From contig DAIDME010000045.1 in assembly GCA_027449125.1 (NCBI GenBank), forward strand, positions 39,855-103,854: a stretch of 64,000 bases of DNA, in the 5' to 3' direction. Under the pieces are notes generated by a model. The model ran no database searches. It worked only from the letters and a program-made list of their open reading frames with translations, and had not been told where the DNA came from. Origin of the DNA: Solirubrobacterales bacterium (GTDB taxonomy: Bacteria; Actinomycetota; Thermoleophilia; Solirubrobacterales; Solirubrobacteraceae). Positions 18,401-26,351 of this stretch are shown here, one piece after another. Numbering within the stretch: the first letter of the stretch is position 1; every line of letters starts with the position of its first letter. The position numbers and the translations under genes are program-made.

Positions 18401-19138
18401 GGCGGGCCGACCGACGAGTTCTGTCCGGCTGGGGCCGGCTGGCGTATCAGCTCGACGCGCAAGGCGATGCCCCGAGCCGCCCTGGGTGAATTGACACCGA
18501 GCAGAGGCGCCTGGATGCTAGAACCCGACCACCGTGAGCTCGTGCAGGTGCTGATAGAGGTTGCCGGCACCGGCCGCGAGCAGCTGGCCGTACGGGGTCA
18601 CCTCGCTCGCGCTGCGGCGGAGTCCTACCCGTGGACCGCCGTCGCGCGACGCTATGACGAACGCATCGCCGCGCTGGCGCACAACCCGATCCGTCGCACA
18701 GCCCGCGCCGCGGCGCCGTTTCCGCTGGACCAGGAGGTGAGGCTTCGGGTGCTTGCGACACCGGCCTGGCGTGGCAGCGACCGGATCGGCGAACTGCTGG
18801 ATGCTTGGGCCCATTGCACCCACAGCGAGACGAGCGCCCGCCTCTACCTTCTGGCCGACCCCGACACAGCCGGAGCTGCCGAGGACACCGAGGCCCACAT
18901 CCTCGACGCGGCCCGCCGCTCGGGCGTGGATCTGGACGCCTGCGCCGACATCGAGATCCTGTTCGAGCCCTTTCGCCCCGACCGAGACGCGCGGCTGCAC
19001 GCGGCGACGGACGTGTTCGTGCCACTGCACCCCGGCTGCGCCGGCCAGACACGCCAGGCAACGGCTGCTGGCAGTAGGGTCGTGGAGCCGGTCAGGGATC
19101 AGCTAGCGAGCGCATTGGCGGATTCGGGGCTGGCGTGA
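15440..19138 (+). CDS. Giant glycosyltransferase fusion (GT2-GT4-GT4 plus partial GT-B end)
   Basis: This 1232-residue protein strings several glycosyltransferase domains together. A GT2 domain (about 8-215) has TIGIATYNRD and the metal-binding LGDDD (Asp96-98). A first GT4 domain (about 310-720) has HNYWLICPR, a small Cys cluster, and a C-terminal half with DVAVLPSAWWD. A second GT4 domain (about 730-1085) has FVGGITPRKG and GEGFAMPVLE, the family's E-x7-E element. The last 130 residues look like a degenerate GT-B half. No membrane helix or signal is seen. It probably builds an oligosaccharide on a protein or lipid carrier; flagellin is the favoured target because of the adjacent gene and the sigma-28-like promoter. 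The next gene overlaps by 4 bp. Confidence 0.85.
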   Translation: MADIDSPRVTIGIATYNRDAYLAEAIESCLSQDYESFEVLVVADGSTNAEIDDVLASFADAPALRVVRHARNLGIAAAYNTFVSSGRGELIAMLGDDDLALPSRIRRQVEIFDRHPDTGVVHGDGAIIDASGRQVGLWNSRDFSPTELIRAFFFSHNHLVDPTRMVHRRVYERVGGYDARYPVANDMDFWLRAAPLFRFRHCPGGPLCAIRRHGANASDELAGREAETADVEAILRAALERLPLRQLVPELDWATLDPHAAERTALMRIADGLERRALALPHLAAELRARADTLPAPTRPVSRQARGRRPAKLMITAFGWNDPGGGTTVPRLTAKELARRGWEVTVFHAAVKPSASRVPYEQVEWEEDGVRLIGIHNRPHALFDLGNPWRELSDPPITAAFAQALDRLKPDVVHFHNLHNLGAELIATAAVRGIPAFFTTHNYWLICPRAYLMNGTGEICPGPGDGSRCATCVQSSDVSGHQHRLAALRSRAQSGLTRVLAVSDAVRATLIGAGYPPSLIDTVRQAMPHELEIWDAVGRDRRPGRLTDALTVAFLGSAYPHKGPQLLVQAAQLMRARARVRIIGEIQPAFAERLRALDTHGIVELSGSFAPSELGGLLSAVDVAVLPSAWWDCAPLAAAECSAARVPLVVPRLGGLPESIRDEHTGLTFAALDATDLARQLDRLADEPGLLERLQANIGAPRRFSDYVDQLEAYYDGSGREAEPATAERATEPSVRWKGDHGLPTSLSIINDEVTACLTAAVQRVDRDGHAVDPPLLHAADVEVRHQWPPDFSVPPSGRLATIVPWEFGAVPDRWVEAIEANVDELWVPSAYVRNMYVECGVDPGRVHVIPNGVDLRCFHPADSVPPSVDADDPLRFLFVGGITPRKGIDLLLEAWDAALAGRSDVTLVVKAAMAAGAYGGPSTELRERASSGRLPRVELIEDDLDSQTLADLYRSCDVFVLPYRGEGFAMPVLEAMACGLPVIVTAGGPTDEFCPAGAGWRISSTRKAMPRAALGELTPSRGAWMLEPDHRELVQVLIEVAGTGREQLAVRGHLARAAAESYPWTAVARRYDERIAALAHNPIRRTARAAAPFPLDQEVRLRVLATPAWRGSDRIGELLDAWAHCTHSETSARLYLLADPDTAGAAEDTEAHILDAARRSGVDLDACADIEILFEPFRPDRDARLHAATDVFVPLHPGCAGQTRQATAAGSRVVEPVRDQLASALADSGLA

Positions 19139-20946
19139 CGGAGACTTCGATCATCATCGTCACCTACGGCCAGTGGAGCGCCACCGAGCGTTGCCTGCGC
19201 TCGCTCGACGCCGCGATCGGTGAAGAGCTTGGCAAGGGCTGGGAGGTAGTCGTCGTTGACAACAACTCACCGGATGAGACTCCGGCGCGGTTGGCTGAGT
19301 GGTCTGACCGTATCCGCGTCGACCTGCAGCCAGCGAACCTCAACTTCGCAGGTGGCTGCAACCGAGGAGTCGCGCTGTCAAGTGGCGACTCGCTGGTCTT
19401 CCTCAACAACGACACAGAGGTGCCGCCAGGAGCTCTGCAAACCTTGGCGGAACAGCTCAGCGAGCCAGGGGTCGGCGCCGCCGGCTGCCGGTTGCTGTTT
19501 CCCAACGGCACGATTCAGCATGCCGGCGTTGCGTTCATAGCCGGCTTCGCCTTGGGCGGAGTGCCGATGCCGCAGCACATCTTGCATCACCAGGACGGGG
19601 CTCTCAGCGCCTCGTTCGGCGTCTACGACGTGGACTGCGTGACCGCCGCCTGTGTCGCCGTGCGTCGTGAGCAGTTCCTCGCGGTCGGAGGTTTTGACGA
19701 GGAGTACCGCAACGGCCTCGAGGATGTCGACCTGTGCCTAAAACTGCGCAGCGCGGGCCAGCGCATCGTCTACCGCGGCGACCTCACCGTGGTCCACCAC
19801 GAGGGTGGGTCGCGCGGGGCAGGCGCTGCGCTGTGGGCTACTCCCGAGAAGGGTGCCGCCATGGCGCACAACGACCTGACGTTCGTGCGCCGCTGGGCAG
19901 CGAAACTAGAGGGTGACACCGAGCTCGCCAACCGAGTCTGGGATGGCGAACTGCGTGATGGGCGAGTCGCCACAACGGACCCGCGGGCAGGCGCGAGCGT
20001 GGTGATCGGACAGCCGAGTGGCGTCGGCGCGGGCGCCGACGAAGCCCGGGCGATGGTCATGGCCCTCACGCACGTGGGTGCCGATCCATGCGCGATAGAC
20101 CTGCCCAATCCGAATTTGGTTGCGCGGCTGGACGAGCCGGACCGTTCGGCGCTCGCGGCCGCGCTTCGGCGCGGGCCGCGAGATGACCCCCGGATCTTCT
20201 ATGTACCGGCCGGCCCGGCGGACGAGCTATACCATCCGGCCGGGATGCTCGTTCCCGAGCAGGGCTCCGTGGTCCGACTGGGCTGGCCGAGGACGGCACT
20301 CGCGCTCGAGCAGGTCGCCACCGTACTGGCTCCGTCTCGAGCGACCGTCGCCCAACTGGTCCAGGCTGGCATAGATGCAGCCCAGGTGACCTGGATGCCA
20401 CCACTGATCCGGGAGCTCCCTCTGGGGGCCGGAGGCGGCGGCGTCGTCCTGCTGCTCCCAGCCGACGACTGGTCGCGCACCGTCTCGCTGCTATCGGTGG
20501 CCGCCGAGCTATCCGCGCGCTGGCAGGTCAGCATGCTGCCGGCGGTCTTCAGCAGCAGACTCACCGCGGCAGCTGGAAGCATCGCGCCTCAGGCGTCGTT
20601 GCTGGCACCCTGTTCGGCCGAGTCGCGGTATGCCGAGACCGTCTCCACGGCCGACCTGGTCCTTAGCGCCGACCTGCTCGATCCCTACGACCGGCGGGCG
20701 CTGGTAGCCGCTGCCGTCGGCACAAACGTGCTCACGACCAACGCGGCGGGGCCGGTTGGAGACGTCCTGGGTGCAGGCCACCTGGCCGGTCGCGCACCAC
20801 TCATCGCCGAAGTCACCCGTGCGCTGAAGACGCCAACCGACCGCGCCGAGCTGCAAGCGACCATCCGCCGCACGTGCGCGCTGAGCCTCATCGCTGATCA
20901 CCTCGACCCGCCGGCCGGAAGTTCGCGTCCGGGCCACGGCAGCTGA
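19135..20946 (+). CDS. GT2 glycosyltransferase with long C-terminal extension
   Basis: The N-terminal 290 residues form a rhamnosyltransferase-like GT2 domain (SIIIVTYGQW, VVVDNNSPD, FLNNDTE with the DxD-type NND at 91-93, and GLEDVDLCLKLRSAGQ). The last 300 residues resemble a weak GT-B-like Rossmann pair without a clear catalytic motif and may be a regulatory or inactive domain. GTG 19135 overlaps the preceding stop (GTGA), so the two are translated together. The product probably adds a deoxysugar within the same glycan pathway; the actual sugar cannot be read from sequence. Confidence 0.83.
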   Translation: MTETSIIIVTYGQWSATERCLRSLDAAIGEELGKGWEVVVVDNNSPDETPARLAEWSDRIRVDLQPANLNFAGGCNRGVALSSGDSLVFLNNDTEVPPGALQTLAEQLSEPGVGAAGCRLLFPNGTIQHAGVAFIAGFALGGVPMPQHILHHQDGALSASFGVYDVDCVTAACVAVRREQFLAVGGFDEEYRNGLEDVDLCLKLRSAGQRIVYRGDLTVVHHEGGSRGAGAALWATPEKGAAMAHNDLTFVRRWAAKLEGDTELANRVWDGELRDGRVATTDPRAGASVVIGQPSGVGAGADEARAMVMALTHVGADPCAIDLPNPNLVARLDEPDRSALAAALRRGPRDDPRIFYVPAGPADELYHPAGMLVPEQGSVVRLGWPRTALALEQVATVLAPSRATVAQLVQAGIDAAQVTWMPPLIRELPLGAGGGGVVLLLPADDWSRTVSLLSVAAELSARWQVSMLPAVFSSRLTAAAGSIAPQASLLAPCSAESRYAETVSTADLVLSADLLDPYDRRALVAAAVGTNVLTTNAAGPVGDVLGAGHLAGRAPLIAEVTRALKTPTDRAELQATIRRTCALSLIADHLDPPAGSSRPGHGS

Positions 20947-21307
20947 CACCGGTGATAGTTCCTGGCTTGAGGCATGCGCAGTTACGGCCGAGCGCAGTCG
21001 TGAGCGTGCCAGCGCGCCCGCATCAGGGCCGTCCGACACAGATCGGCGTCGCCGACCACGGTCGGTGCACTGGCCCGCTGCGACGCTCGGCGCCACAGCG
21101 ATCGAATCGGTCCGGGCGGGTCATCCGACTCCGATCCGTCAGAGACGCGTCACACCGGCCGGCAATCGCTGCTCGCGACCTGAAGGGGGTGGCCCGGGCC
21201 AACTGCCACCGTCACGCCGACGCTGGCCGTGTGGATCAGGGAGAGCCCCCGTTAGCATGTGGCCCACGCCAAGGTCGTGCGGACGGACAACGACCGCAAG
21301 CAGAGCG
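20947..21307. other. 361-bp gap without a recognisable gene
   Basis: Open frames here have composition unlike the neighbouring proteins and resemble no family. No strong hairpin, sigma-28 box or RNA gene was seen. It may hold the promoter of the next glycosyltransferase gene. Confidence 0.5.
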
Positions 21308-23209
21308 ATGAAAGCAGCTGTCCAGCCAACACCGAGCGACCAGCCACCAACCTCACGACGGACGGTGCTCTGCTCCATCGGCACCGGATCGCACGTGCGA
21401 TTGCTCGAGCTCGCGAGGCCGTCGTTTGAGCGTCTCGCAGCACGGCACGGGTGGCGATTGTCCCTGCAGACCGGCCCACTCCAACTGGACCGGCCCCCAG
21501 CCTGGGACAAGGTCATCGCCATCCGCGACCTCCTGACGAGCTTCGACACGGTTGTCTGGATCGACGCGGACGCTCTGGTGGTCGATCCCGAGCCAGACCT
21601 GACCGCGCTCGCGACGCCCGACCGCATGCTCTGGATCGTCAGCCACCACTACGACGGCGCCGATCAGCCCAACACAGGCATCATGGTGATGCACAGCGGT
21701 CAAGCCGCACGTGACTTTCTGGACGCCGTCTGGGAGACCGAGCACCTCATAGACCACCCCTGGTGGGAGCAGGCGGCGATGCTCGAGCTGATGGGTTACG
21801 ACGTGACTTCGGAGATCGGCGTCGCGCGGATGGTCAACCCGACCCACTGGTACGCGCAGGTCGGCTGGCTCGACAAGCGGTGGAACTCGATTTCACTTGA
21901 CCCCCATCCCGCTCCATACATAAGGCACTACGCCGGCCTGTCAAACGGCGAGCGGCTGGCACGGATGTCCCAAGCGCGGAGAACCCTCGGACCTGATCGG
22001 GATGCTGAGACCGGTACGCCGTCGGTCTCCGTCATTTATCCGCTTCAAAGCGGAAGCGTCGAAACCGCCGTGGCGAGTCTGGCGAGCCTGTTGGCTGCCG
22101 GCACTGACTTTCGGCTGATCCTCGTGGACGACGCCTCAGAGCTGGACGGCGTGGCCGCGGCGCTCGGCCCGGGAGTCAGCGTCGTTAAGCATCCTAGACC
22201 GTTCGGCTTGGCGACCAGCTGGGCCTCGGGGATCGAGCTGGCGACCAGCCAGATCGTCGTCCTTCTGGCGGCGCCCGCGAGGCTCGCGCCCGGTGCAATC
22301 GACGCCATGATCGCCGCCTTGGAGTCCGGAGCGGTAGCCGCGACCACGACCTCCGTTGATGATGCCCTGCTGTCACCTCATCGGGCCATATGCCTGGCAG
22401 CAGCGGGTCCAACCCTGAGCAAGGTGACCGTCCCCCGCTCCGCTGCTGACGCCGACGCACTCGCCGATCTGGTGCTCGCGCTCGCCCGCCACGGCCGCGT
22501 AGTGCCCGTCGCCTGCGCGGTTGCCGAACCGCCGCTGAACCTTCCGGCGACGCCCCCGTTCCCCGCCGGCGTGCCCGACTGGAATATCCGGATGCGCAGA
22601 GCCCGTTACCGCGAGGACCTCTCGAGACTGATCAGCCGTGACGAGTTGCCGTGGCTGCTTCGAGCCCGTGGCCTGTACGGCACCGGGGCCGAGATTGGCG
22701 TCCAGGTGGGTCTGTTCTCGCACCACTTGTTGACCTACTGGCCAGGCCAGAAGCTCCTGTCCGTTGACGCGTGGGAGCATTTCCCAGCCGAGACCTATGA
22801 GGACATCGCCAACGTCACGCAAGAGGAGCAGGACAGGCGGTGGGCGACCACACGTCAGCGGCTGGCTGTGTTCGGGACTCGCAGCGAGGTCTGGCGGTTG
22901 CGCTCCGTCGATGCGGCGAAGCAGGTCGTGGACGGCGGCTTGGACTTCGTGTACATAGACGCCCGTCACGACCTCGAGGGAGTTCTGGAAGACCTCGTCG
23001 CCTGGGTGCCGAAGGTCAGGCCGGGCGGCATCATCGCCGGCCACGATTACCGCGACGGCCTCTTGCCTGAGGGCAGGTTTGAGGTCAAGCAGGCAGTGGA
23101 CACGTTCTTTGCGGCGTACGACAGAACGGTTCACGCCACGCTCGACCAGCCCTGGGTCTCATGGATCATCGACGTGCCGATGGAGGGCTGGCGCGCCCAT
23201 ACCGAGTGA
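21308..23209 (+). CDS. Glycosyltransferase-GT2-like-SAM methyltransferase fusion
   Basis: This 633-residue protein has three parts. Residues about 18-235 resemble galactosyl/mannosyltransferases of the GT34 kind, with WIDADALVVD (DxD at 86-88). Residues about 240-430 look like a degenerate GT2 domain (VSVIYPL, LVDDASELDG) lacking an obvious metal motif. Residues about 440-633 form a class I methyltransferase of the Methyltransf_24 type, with GAEIGVQVG (motif I, Glu462), DFVYIDARHD (Asp551) and GGIIAGHDY. A plausible role is adding and O-methylating a sugar. The start is chosen at ATG 21308, just before the first conserved block; in-frame starts farther upstream add low-quality sequence and are less likely. 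Confidence 0.78.
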   Translation: MKAAVQPTPSDQPPTSRRTVLCSIGTGSHVRLLELARPSFERLAARHGWRLSLQTGPLQLDRPPAWDKVIAIRDLLTSFDTVVWIDADALVVDPEPDLTALATPDRMLWIVSHHYDGADQPNTGIMVMHSGQAARDFLDAVWETEHLIDHPWWEQAAMLELMGYDVTSEIGVARMVNPTHWYAQVGWLDKRWNSISLDPHPAPYIRHYAGLSNGERLARMSQARRTLGPDRDAETGTPSVSVIYPLQSGSVETAVASLASLLAAGTDFRLILVDDASELDGVAAALGPGVSVVKHPRPFGLATSWASGIELATSQIVVLLAAPARLAPGAIDAMIAALESGAVAATTTSVDDALLSPHRAICLAAAGPTLSKVTVPRSAADADALADLVLALARHGRVVPVACAVAEPPLNLPATPPFPAGVPDWNIRMRRARYREDLSRLISRDELPWLLRARGLYGTGAEIGVQVGLFSHHLLTYWPGQKLLSVDAWEHFPAETYEDIANVTQEEQDRRWATTRQRLAVFGTRSEVWRLRSVDAAKQVVDGGLDFVYIDARHDLEGVLEDLVAWVPKVRPGGIIAGHDYRDGLLPEGRFEVKQAVDTFFAAYDRTVHATLDQPWVSWIIDVPMEGWRAHTE

Positions 23210-23289
23210 CGACTGTGCCTGAGCGCGAACCTCGGCGGCCGGGCGGTCAGCGGCCAATCTGACTCCCGGCGGTCGCACTGATCGCTATG

Positions 23290-23339
23290 CCGCGTCGACA
23301 ACAGTGACCACCTTGTGGTGGTCACTGTTGTCGACGCGG
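23290..23339. repeat. Perfect 23-bp inverted repeat with 4-base loop
   Basis: The left arm 23290-23312 and right arm 23317-23339 are exact reverse complements around TTGT. It lies 80 bp after one glycosyltransferase stop and 116 bp before the next start. It could be a very strong terminator, although no T-run follows, or a protein-binding or recombination site. Confidence 0.85.
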
Positions 23340-23455
23340 GCTCCTTGTAGAGACCAGCTGGGCTGTGATCCGCCATGGCCTGCCGTTGATTCCAGCGCGG
23401 TCCGCGCGACAACATAACGCCGCCGGCCTGACGACGGCGCTCCGGGCACGCGCCG

Positions 23456-24661
23456 GTGCGTCCAATAGACTCGTCGCTGAGCTTGACGGACCTGACCGCC
23501 ACGAATACGACACCCGCCGAGTTCGGCGTCAACGTCATCGGCTTCACGACAGCGAGCCTGGGACTCGGCGTGGCCGCCCGGGCGACGATTGCGAACCTGC
23601 TCGCCGCTCGCGTGCCGGTCGCGATTGCCGAGGTGAGCCTTCCGGACGGGCGGTCGGGCGCCGACAACACCTATGCGTACCTGCAGATCACGGACGCCAA
23701 CAGGGAACGGCTCCCGCATCCGCTGACGCTCGTGGCTGTCAACCCTGATGAGGCGGCGGCCGTGTGGCGCCAGTACGCGCGCTGGTTCGCCCAAACCTAC
23801 AACTGCATCATGCCGTTCTGGGAACTCCCGGTGATCCCAGATCAGTGGGTCCCGCACCTCGCCGGATACGACGCGGTGCTCGCCGCCACCGAGCACATAG
23901 CCGGAGCGGTCAAGAACGTCGTCAGCACCGCCGTGCGCAGGTTTCCGCTCTGTGCGAATGTCACGGACGTGGCCGACTTACGCCGAAGCGACTTCGGCAT
24001 TCCCGGGGACAGGTTCGCGCTCGCCGCCACCTGGGACACCAACAGCGGTTTGGGACGCAAGAACTCGCTCGGCGTGTTGCGCGCGTTCTCCGCCGCGCTG
24101 GAGCTGGGCTCTGATTCCGTCTTGGTCCTGAAGACCAACGGGGAGACGCCGGACCCGCGCTTCAACCGAGCCATCCGGGATCTACCCCCTGACCGCGTGA
24201 TCGTGATCTCTGACTTGCTCCCCTACCGCGACCTGCTGGGCATGTACGCGGCCTGCGACGCGTTCATCTCTCTCCACCGAGCCGAGGGCCTCGGTCTGGG
24301 ACTCCAAGAGGCGATGCTGTTGGGGCGACCCGTGATCGCCACCGGTTGGTCGGGAAACATGGACTTCATGGACGAGTCATGCGCACTCATTGTGAGCTTC
24401 ACCCTCACGCCGGTGGTCGACGTTCACCCCGCCTACACGGCACCGCATCTGACTCAGCGTCAGCTCTGGGCGGAGCCAGACATCCTCGACGCCGCAAGGC
24501 ACATCCACCGCCTCTCCCGGGATGCTCGTCTGTGCGAACGACTGGGCCTTCGCGGCCAGCAACGCATGATCGCCTACAGAGATCGTTGGCAGACGGACGG
24601 CCCGCTCCTGCTCTCAGAGCTATATCGAGCTCACCTCGACGGGCCCGCTCGCGTCGCCTGA
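23456..24661 (+). CDS. GT4-like glycosyltransferase
   Basis: This 401-residue single GT-B protein has an N-terminal GFTTASLGLGVAARATI segment, where the glycine-rich loop resembles acceptor-side loops of GT4 enzymes. The C-terminal donor half has AEGLGLGLQEAMLLGRPVIATGWSGNMDF, with the E-x7-E element, as its conserved core. A moderately conserved central NSGLGRKN fits the phosphate-binding loop. No membrane segments are seen. GTG 23456 is the first start in frame after the large inverted repeat and is uncertain. It is the last gene of the glycan cluster; its tail faces a convergent gene. Confidence 0.83.
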   Translation: MRPIDSSLSLTDLTATNTTPAEFGVNVIGFTTASLGLGVAARATIANLLAARVPVAIAEVSLPDGRSGADNTYAYLQITDANRERLPHPLTLVAVNPDEAAAVWRQYARWFAQTYNCIMPFWELPVIPDQWVPHLAGYDAVLAATEHIAGAVKNVVSTAVRRFPLCANVTDVADLRRSDFGIPGDRFALAATWDTNSGLGRKNSLGVLRAFSAALELGSDSVLVLKTNGETPDPRFNRAIRDLPPDRVIVISDLLPYRDLLGMYAACDAFISLHRAEGLGLGLQEAMLLGRPVIATGWSGNMDFMDESCALIVSFTLTPVVDVHPAYTAPHLTQRQLWAEPDILDAARHIHRLSRDARLCERLGLRGQQRMIAYRDRWQTDGPLLLSELYRAHLDGPARVA

Positions 24662-24673
24662 TGACCAGAAGCC

Positions 24674-24691
24674 GGGCGCGGGACCGCGCCC
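24674..24691 (+). terminator. Short GC hairpin after the glycosyltransferase cluster
   Basis: GGGCGCGG and CCGCGCCC flank GA, 12 bp after the stop. A second hairpin, CTGCCGG-TCG-CCGGCAG at 24760-24776 followed by CTCT, lies between it and the convergent gene. Both are weak terminator candidates. Confidence 0.4.
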
Positions 24692-24829
24692 CTGCCACCA
24701 ACCAGCTGCCCGCCTGAAGTCGGCCGCTCGTGCGCGCATACCGGCTGCGTCCACGCCCCCTGCCGGTCGCCGGCAGCTCTCAGGCGACGCGGCGTCCCAG
24801 CGCTTGGGCCAGCGTCGTGCAAGCGAAGC

Positions 24830-25537
24830 TCAGCCGGCGAGTTGCTGGTAGATCTCAGGCAGGCTCGGATACCCGCTGGCCGACCAGCCGGACTGTTGGA
24901 TCGCCTGTACCTGCGCAGCCGGATTCTGGCCCACACTCGCCATGATCGAGCGCACTCCGGCACTCGCGGGACCGTAACCTGGGATCGAGTTCTGACCATC
25001 AAGCCATTGTGCTGTGGCGGTGGCCGCCGCGACCGGGTTTGACCAGATCGCATCCCCGGCCCCATAGGTACCGGCACCCGTGTAACCGATGTTCAGCCAG
25101 TCGTTGTTGCCCTGTGCCTGCCTGGCCTGCGCGGCACCGCCAGACTCTTCAGCGAGCAGCCAGGCGCTGACCACACCCGGGTTGAGCCCGGTCTGAGCGG
25201 CGAGTGTCGACGCGAACTGCTGCTGGGCGCTTGTCAGCTGCGAGCTGGCTGAGGCAGGCAGGGCCGTACCCACGACGGAGCTGCCCGACGCGGAGCTGAG
25301 GCTCCCACCGTAACTCGCGCCGGCGGTCGTAGCGAGCCCGCTCAACGCGCCCAGAGCGATGCCGCCGGCGGCAGCTCCCGATGCGGCCGGCACTCCGGCA
25401 CCCTGAGCGGCCGCCAGCTGACTGGCGAACTGCCCCGTGCCCACGACCTGCGGCAGCGAGCCGCTCTCCACAGCCTGGATCTGCTGTTGGATCGTGTCGA
25501 TCCGCGATAGGACGTCAGTGATCGTGCCGGTGCTCAT
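24830..25537 (-). CDS. Putative flagellum-associated muramidase-like protein
   Basis: The 235-residue product starts with a short amphipathic helix (ITDVLSRIDTIQQQIQAV), resembling N-termini of flagellar rod/lytic proteins. A long Gly/Ala/Ser linker follows (about 35-100), then a C-terminal lysozyme-like module (about 108-235) containing NPGVVSAWLLAEESGG, NDWLNIG and NPVAAATATAQWL. Glu in AEESGG is a possible catalytic acid. No signal peptide is visible, as is common for proteins exported by the flagellar apparatus. A sigma-28-like promoter ends 17 bp before the ATG, which strongly links it to the flagellum. The enzyme activity is inferred. Confidence 0.55.
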   Translation of the reverse strand: MSTGTITDVLSRIDTIQQQIQAVESGSLPQVVGTGQFASQLAAAQGAGVPAASGAAAGGIALGALSGLATTAGASYGGSLSSASGSSVVGTALPASASSQLTSAQQQFASTLAAQTGLNPGVVSAWLLAEESGGAAQARQAQGNNDWLNIGYTGAGTYGAGDAIWSNPVAAATATAQWLDGQNSIPGYGPASAGVRSIMASVGQNPAAQVQAIQQSGWSASGYPSLPEIYQQLAG

Positions 25538-25553
25538 CGAGGGCTCACCGGTA

Positions 25554-25580
25554 TGATCGGCAGCGACGGCGAGAGCTTGA
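25554..25580 (-). promoter_or_regulatory. Sigma-28-like promoter of the muramidase-like gene
   Basis: On the minus strand, TCAAGCTC (25580-25573), 11 bases, then GCCGATCA (25561-25554). The layout is the same as in the flagellin promoter. Predicted transcription starts about 10 bases before the ATG at 25537; GGTGAG at 25549-25544 would serve as ribosome site only if transcription starts slightly early. Confidence 0.65.
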
Positions 25581-25624
25581 AACTCGTCCCAGAGCTGCCG
25601 CGCCGTGCTCGCCTGTCTGCTGAG

Positions 25625-26329
25625 CTAATCCCCTTCGGCGAACTGCCTGTAAAGCCCTGTCACGACGAACACGGTCTGCTCCGCGATGTCAACGGTGTTG
25701 TCGCCGATCCGCTCCAGGCAGCGCGCCACGAGCACCATGAACATCGCCCACTCGCGCACCTCCGGGTCATCCCCGACGTCCACCGCCCGCTGGAAGATGT
25801 CACGGTTGAGCCGGTTGACCTCCTTGTCCTGACGCACCAGGTCACGTGCGAGCGACACGTGGCGGGTGTGAAAGGCGTCGCGCGCCTGCAGGATCTCCTG
25901 GCGCACGACGATCCCCATGCGCTCGATCCACCCGAGGATCGTCTGGTCCTTCGGCGCCTCATAACCCGAGAGCGGCACCAGCTTGGCCATGTTCGCGCAC
26001 TGGTCACCCATCCGCTCGATGCAGCGGATGCTGTGCAGCAGCGCCGCGGCCAGCCTGAGATCGTCGAGGAACAGCGGCTGGCGGCCGAGCAGCGACAGGA
26101 CCCCCTGATGGACCTCCACGAAGCGCCCGTCGATGCGATGGTCGTCTGCGGCGACCATCGCGGCGAGCTCCACATCCTGGTAGCCCAACGCTTCGAGCGC
26201 CCTGTCGAGCTGTGAGGTGACCAGGTCGAGCCCGCCCATGACCTGCTCTTCCAGCCGGTTCAGCTCCTCGCGAAACCAGGCGGGCGGCGGGACGCCCCGC
26301 GTCCCTTGAGGTCTTTCGGTCTCAGCCAT
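25625..26329 (-). CDS. phoU: Phosphate signalling/transport regulator PhoU
   Basis: PhoU is a two-repeat helical protein that damps phosphate sensing and uptake. The 234 residues carry one metal-binding signature in each half: ERMGDQCAN (about 105) and ERIGDNTVD (about 208). Length and helical content match the family. The ATG at 26329 has GGAGGGAG about 9 bp upstream. No pst transporter genes are in the window, so PhoU is here paired with the OmpR-type regulators beside it on the same strand. Confidence 0.93.
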   Translation of the reverse strand: MAETERPQGTRGVPPPAWFREELNRLEEQVMGGLDLVTSQLDRALEALGYQDVELAAMVAADDHRIDGRFVEVHQGVLSLLGRQPLFLDDLRLAAALLHSIRCIERMGDQCANMAKLVPLSGYEAPKDQTILGWIERMGIVVRQEILQARDAFHTRHVSLARDLVRQDKEVNRLNRDIFQRAVDVGDDPEVREWAMFMVLVARCLERIGDNTVDIAEQTVFVVTGLYRQFAEGD

Positions 26330-26351
26330 GGCAGTACGCTCCCTCCGGCCA

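Noticed and set aside
20952..21311. 119-residue frame in the 361-bp gap
   Set aside because: Its sequence looks random, has no ribosome site and overlaps the following gene.
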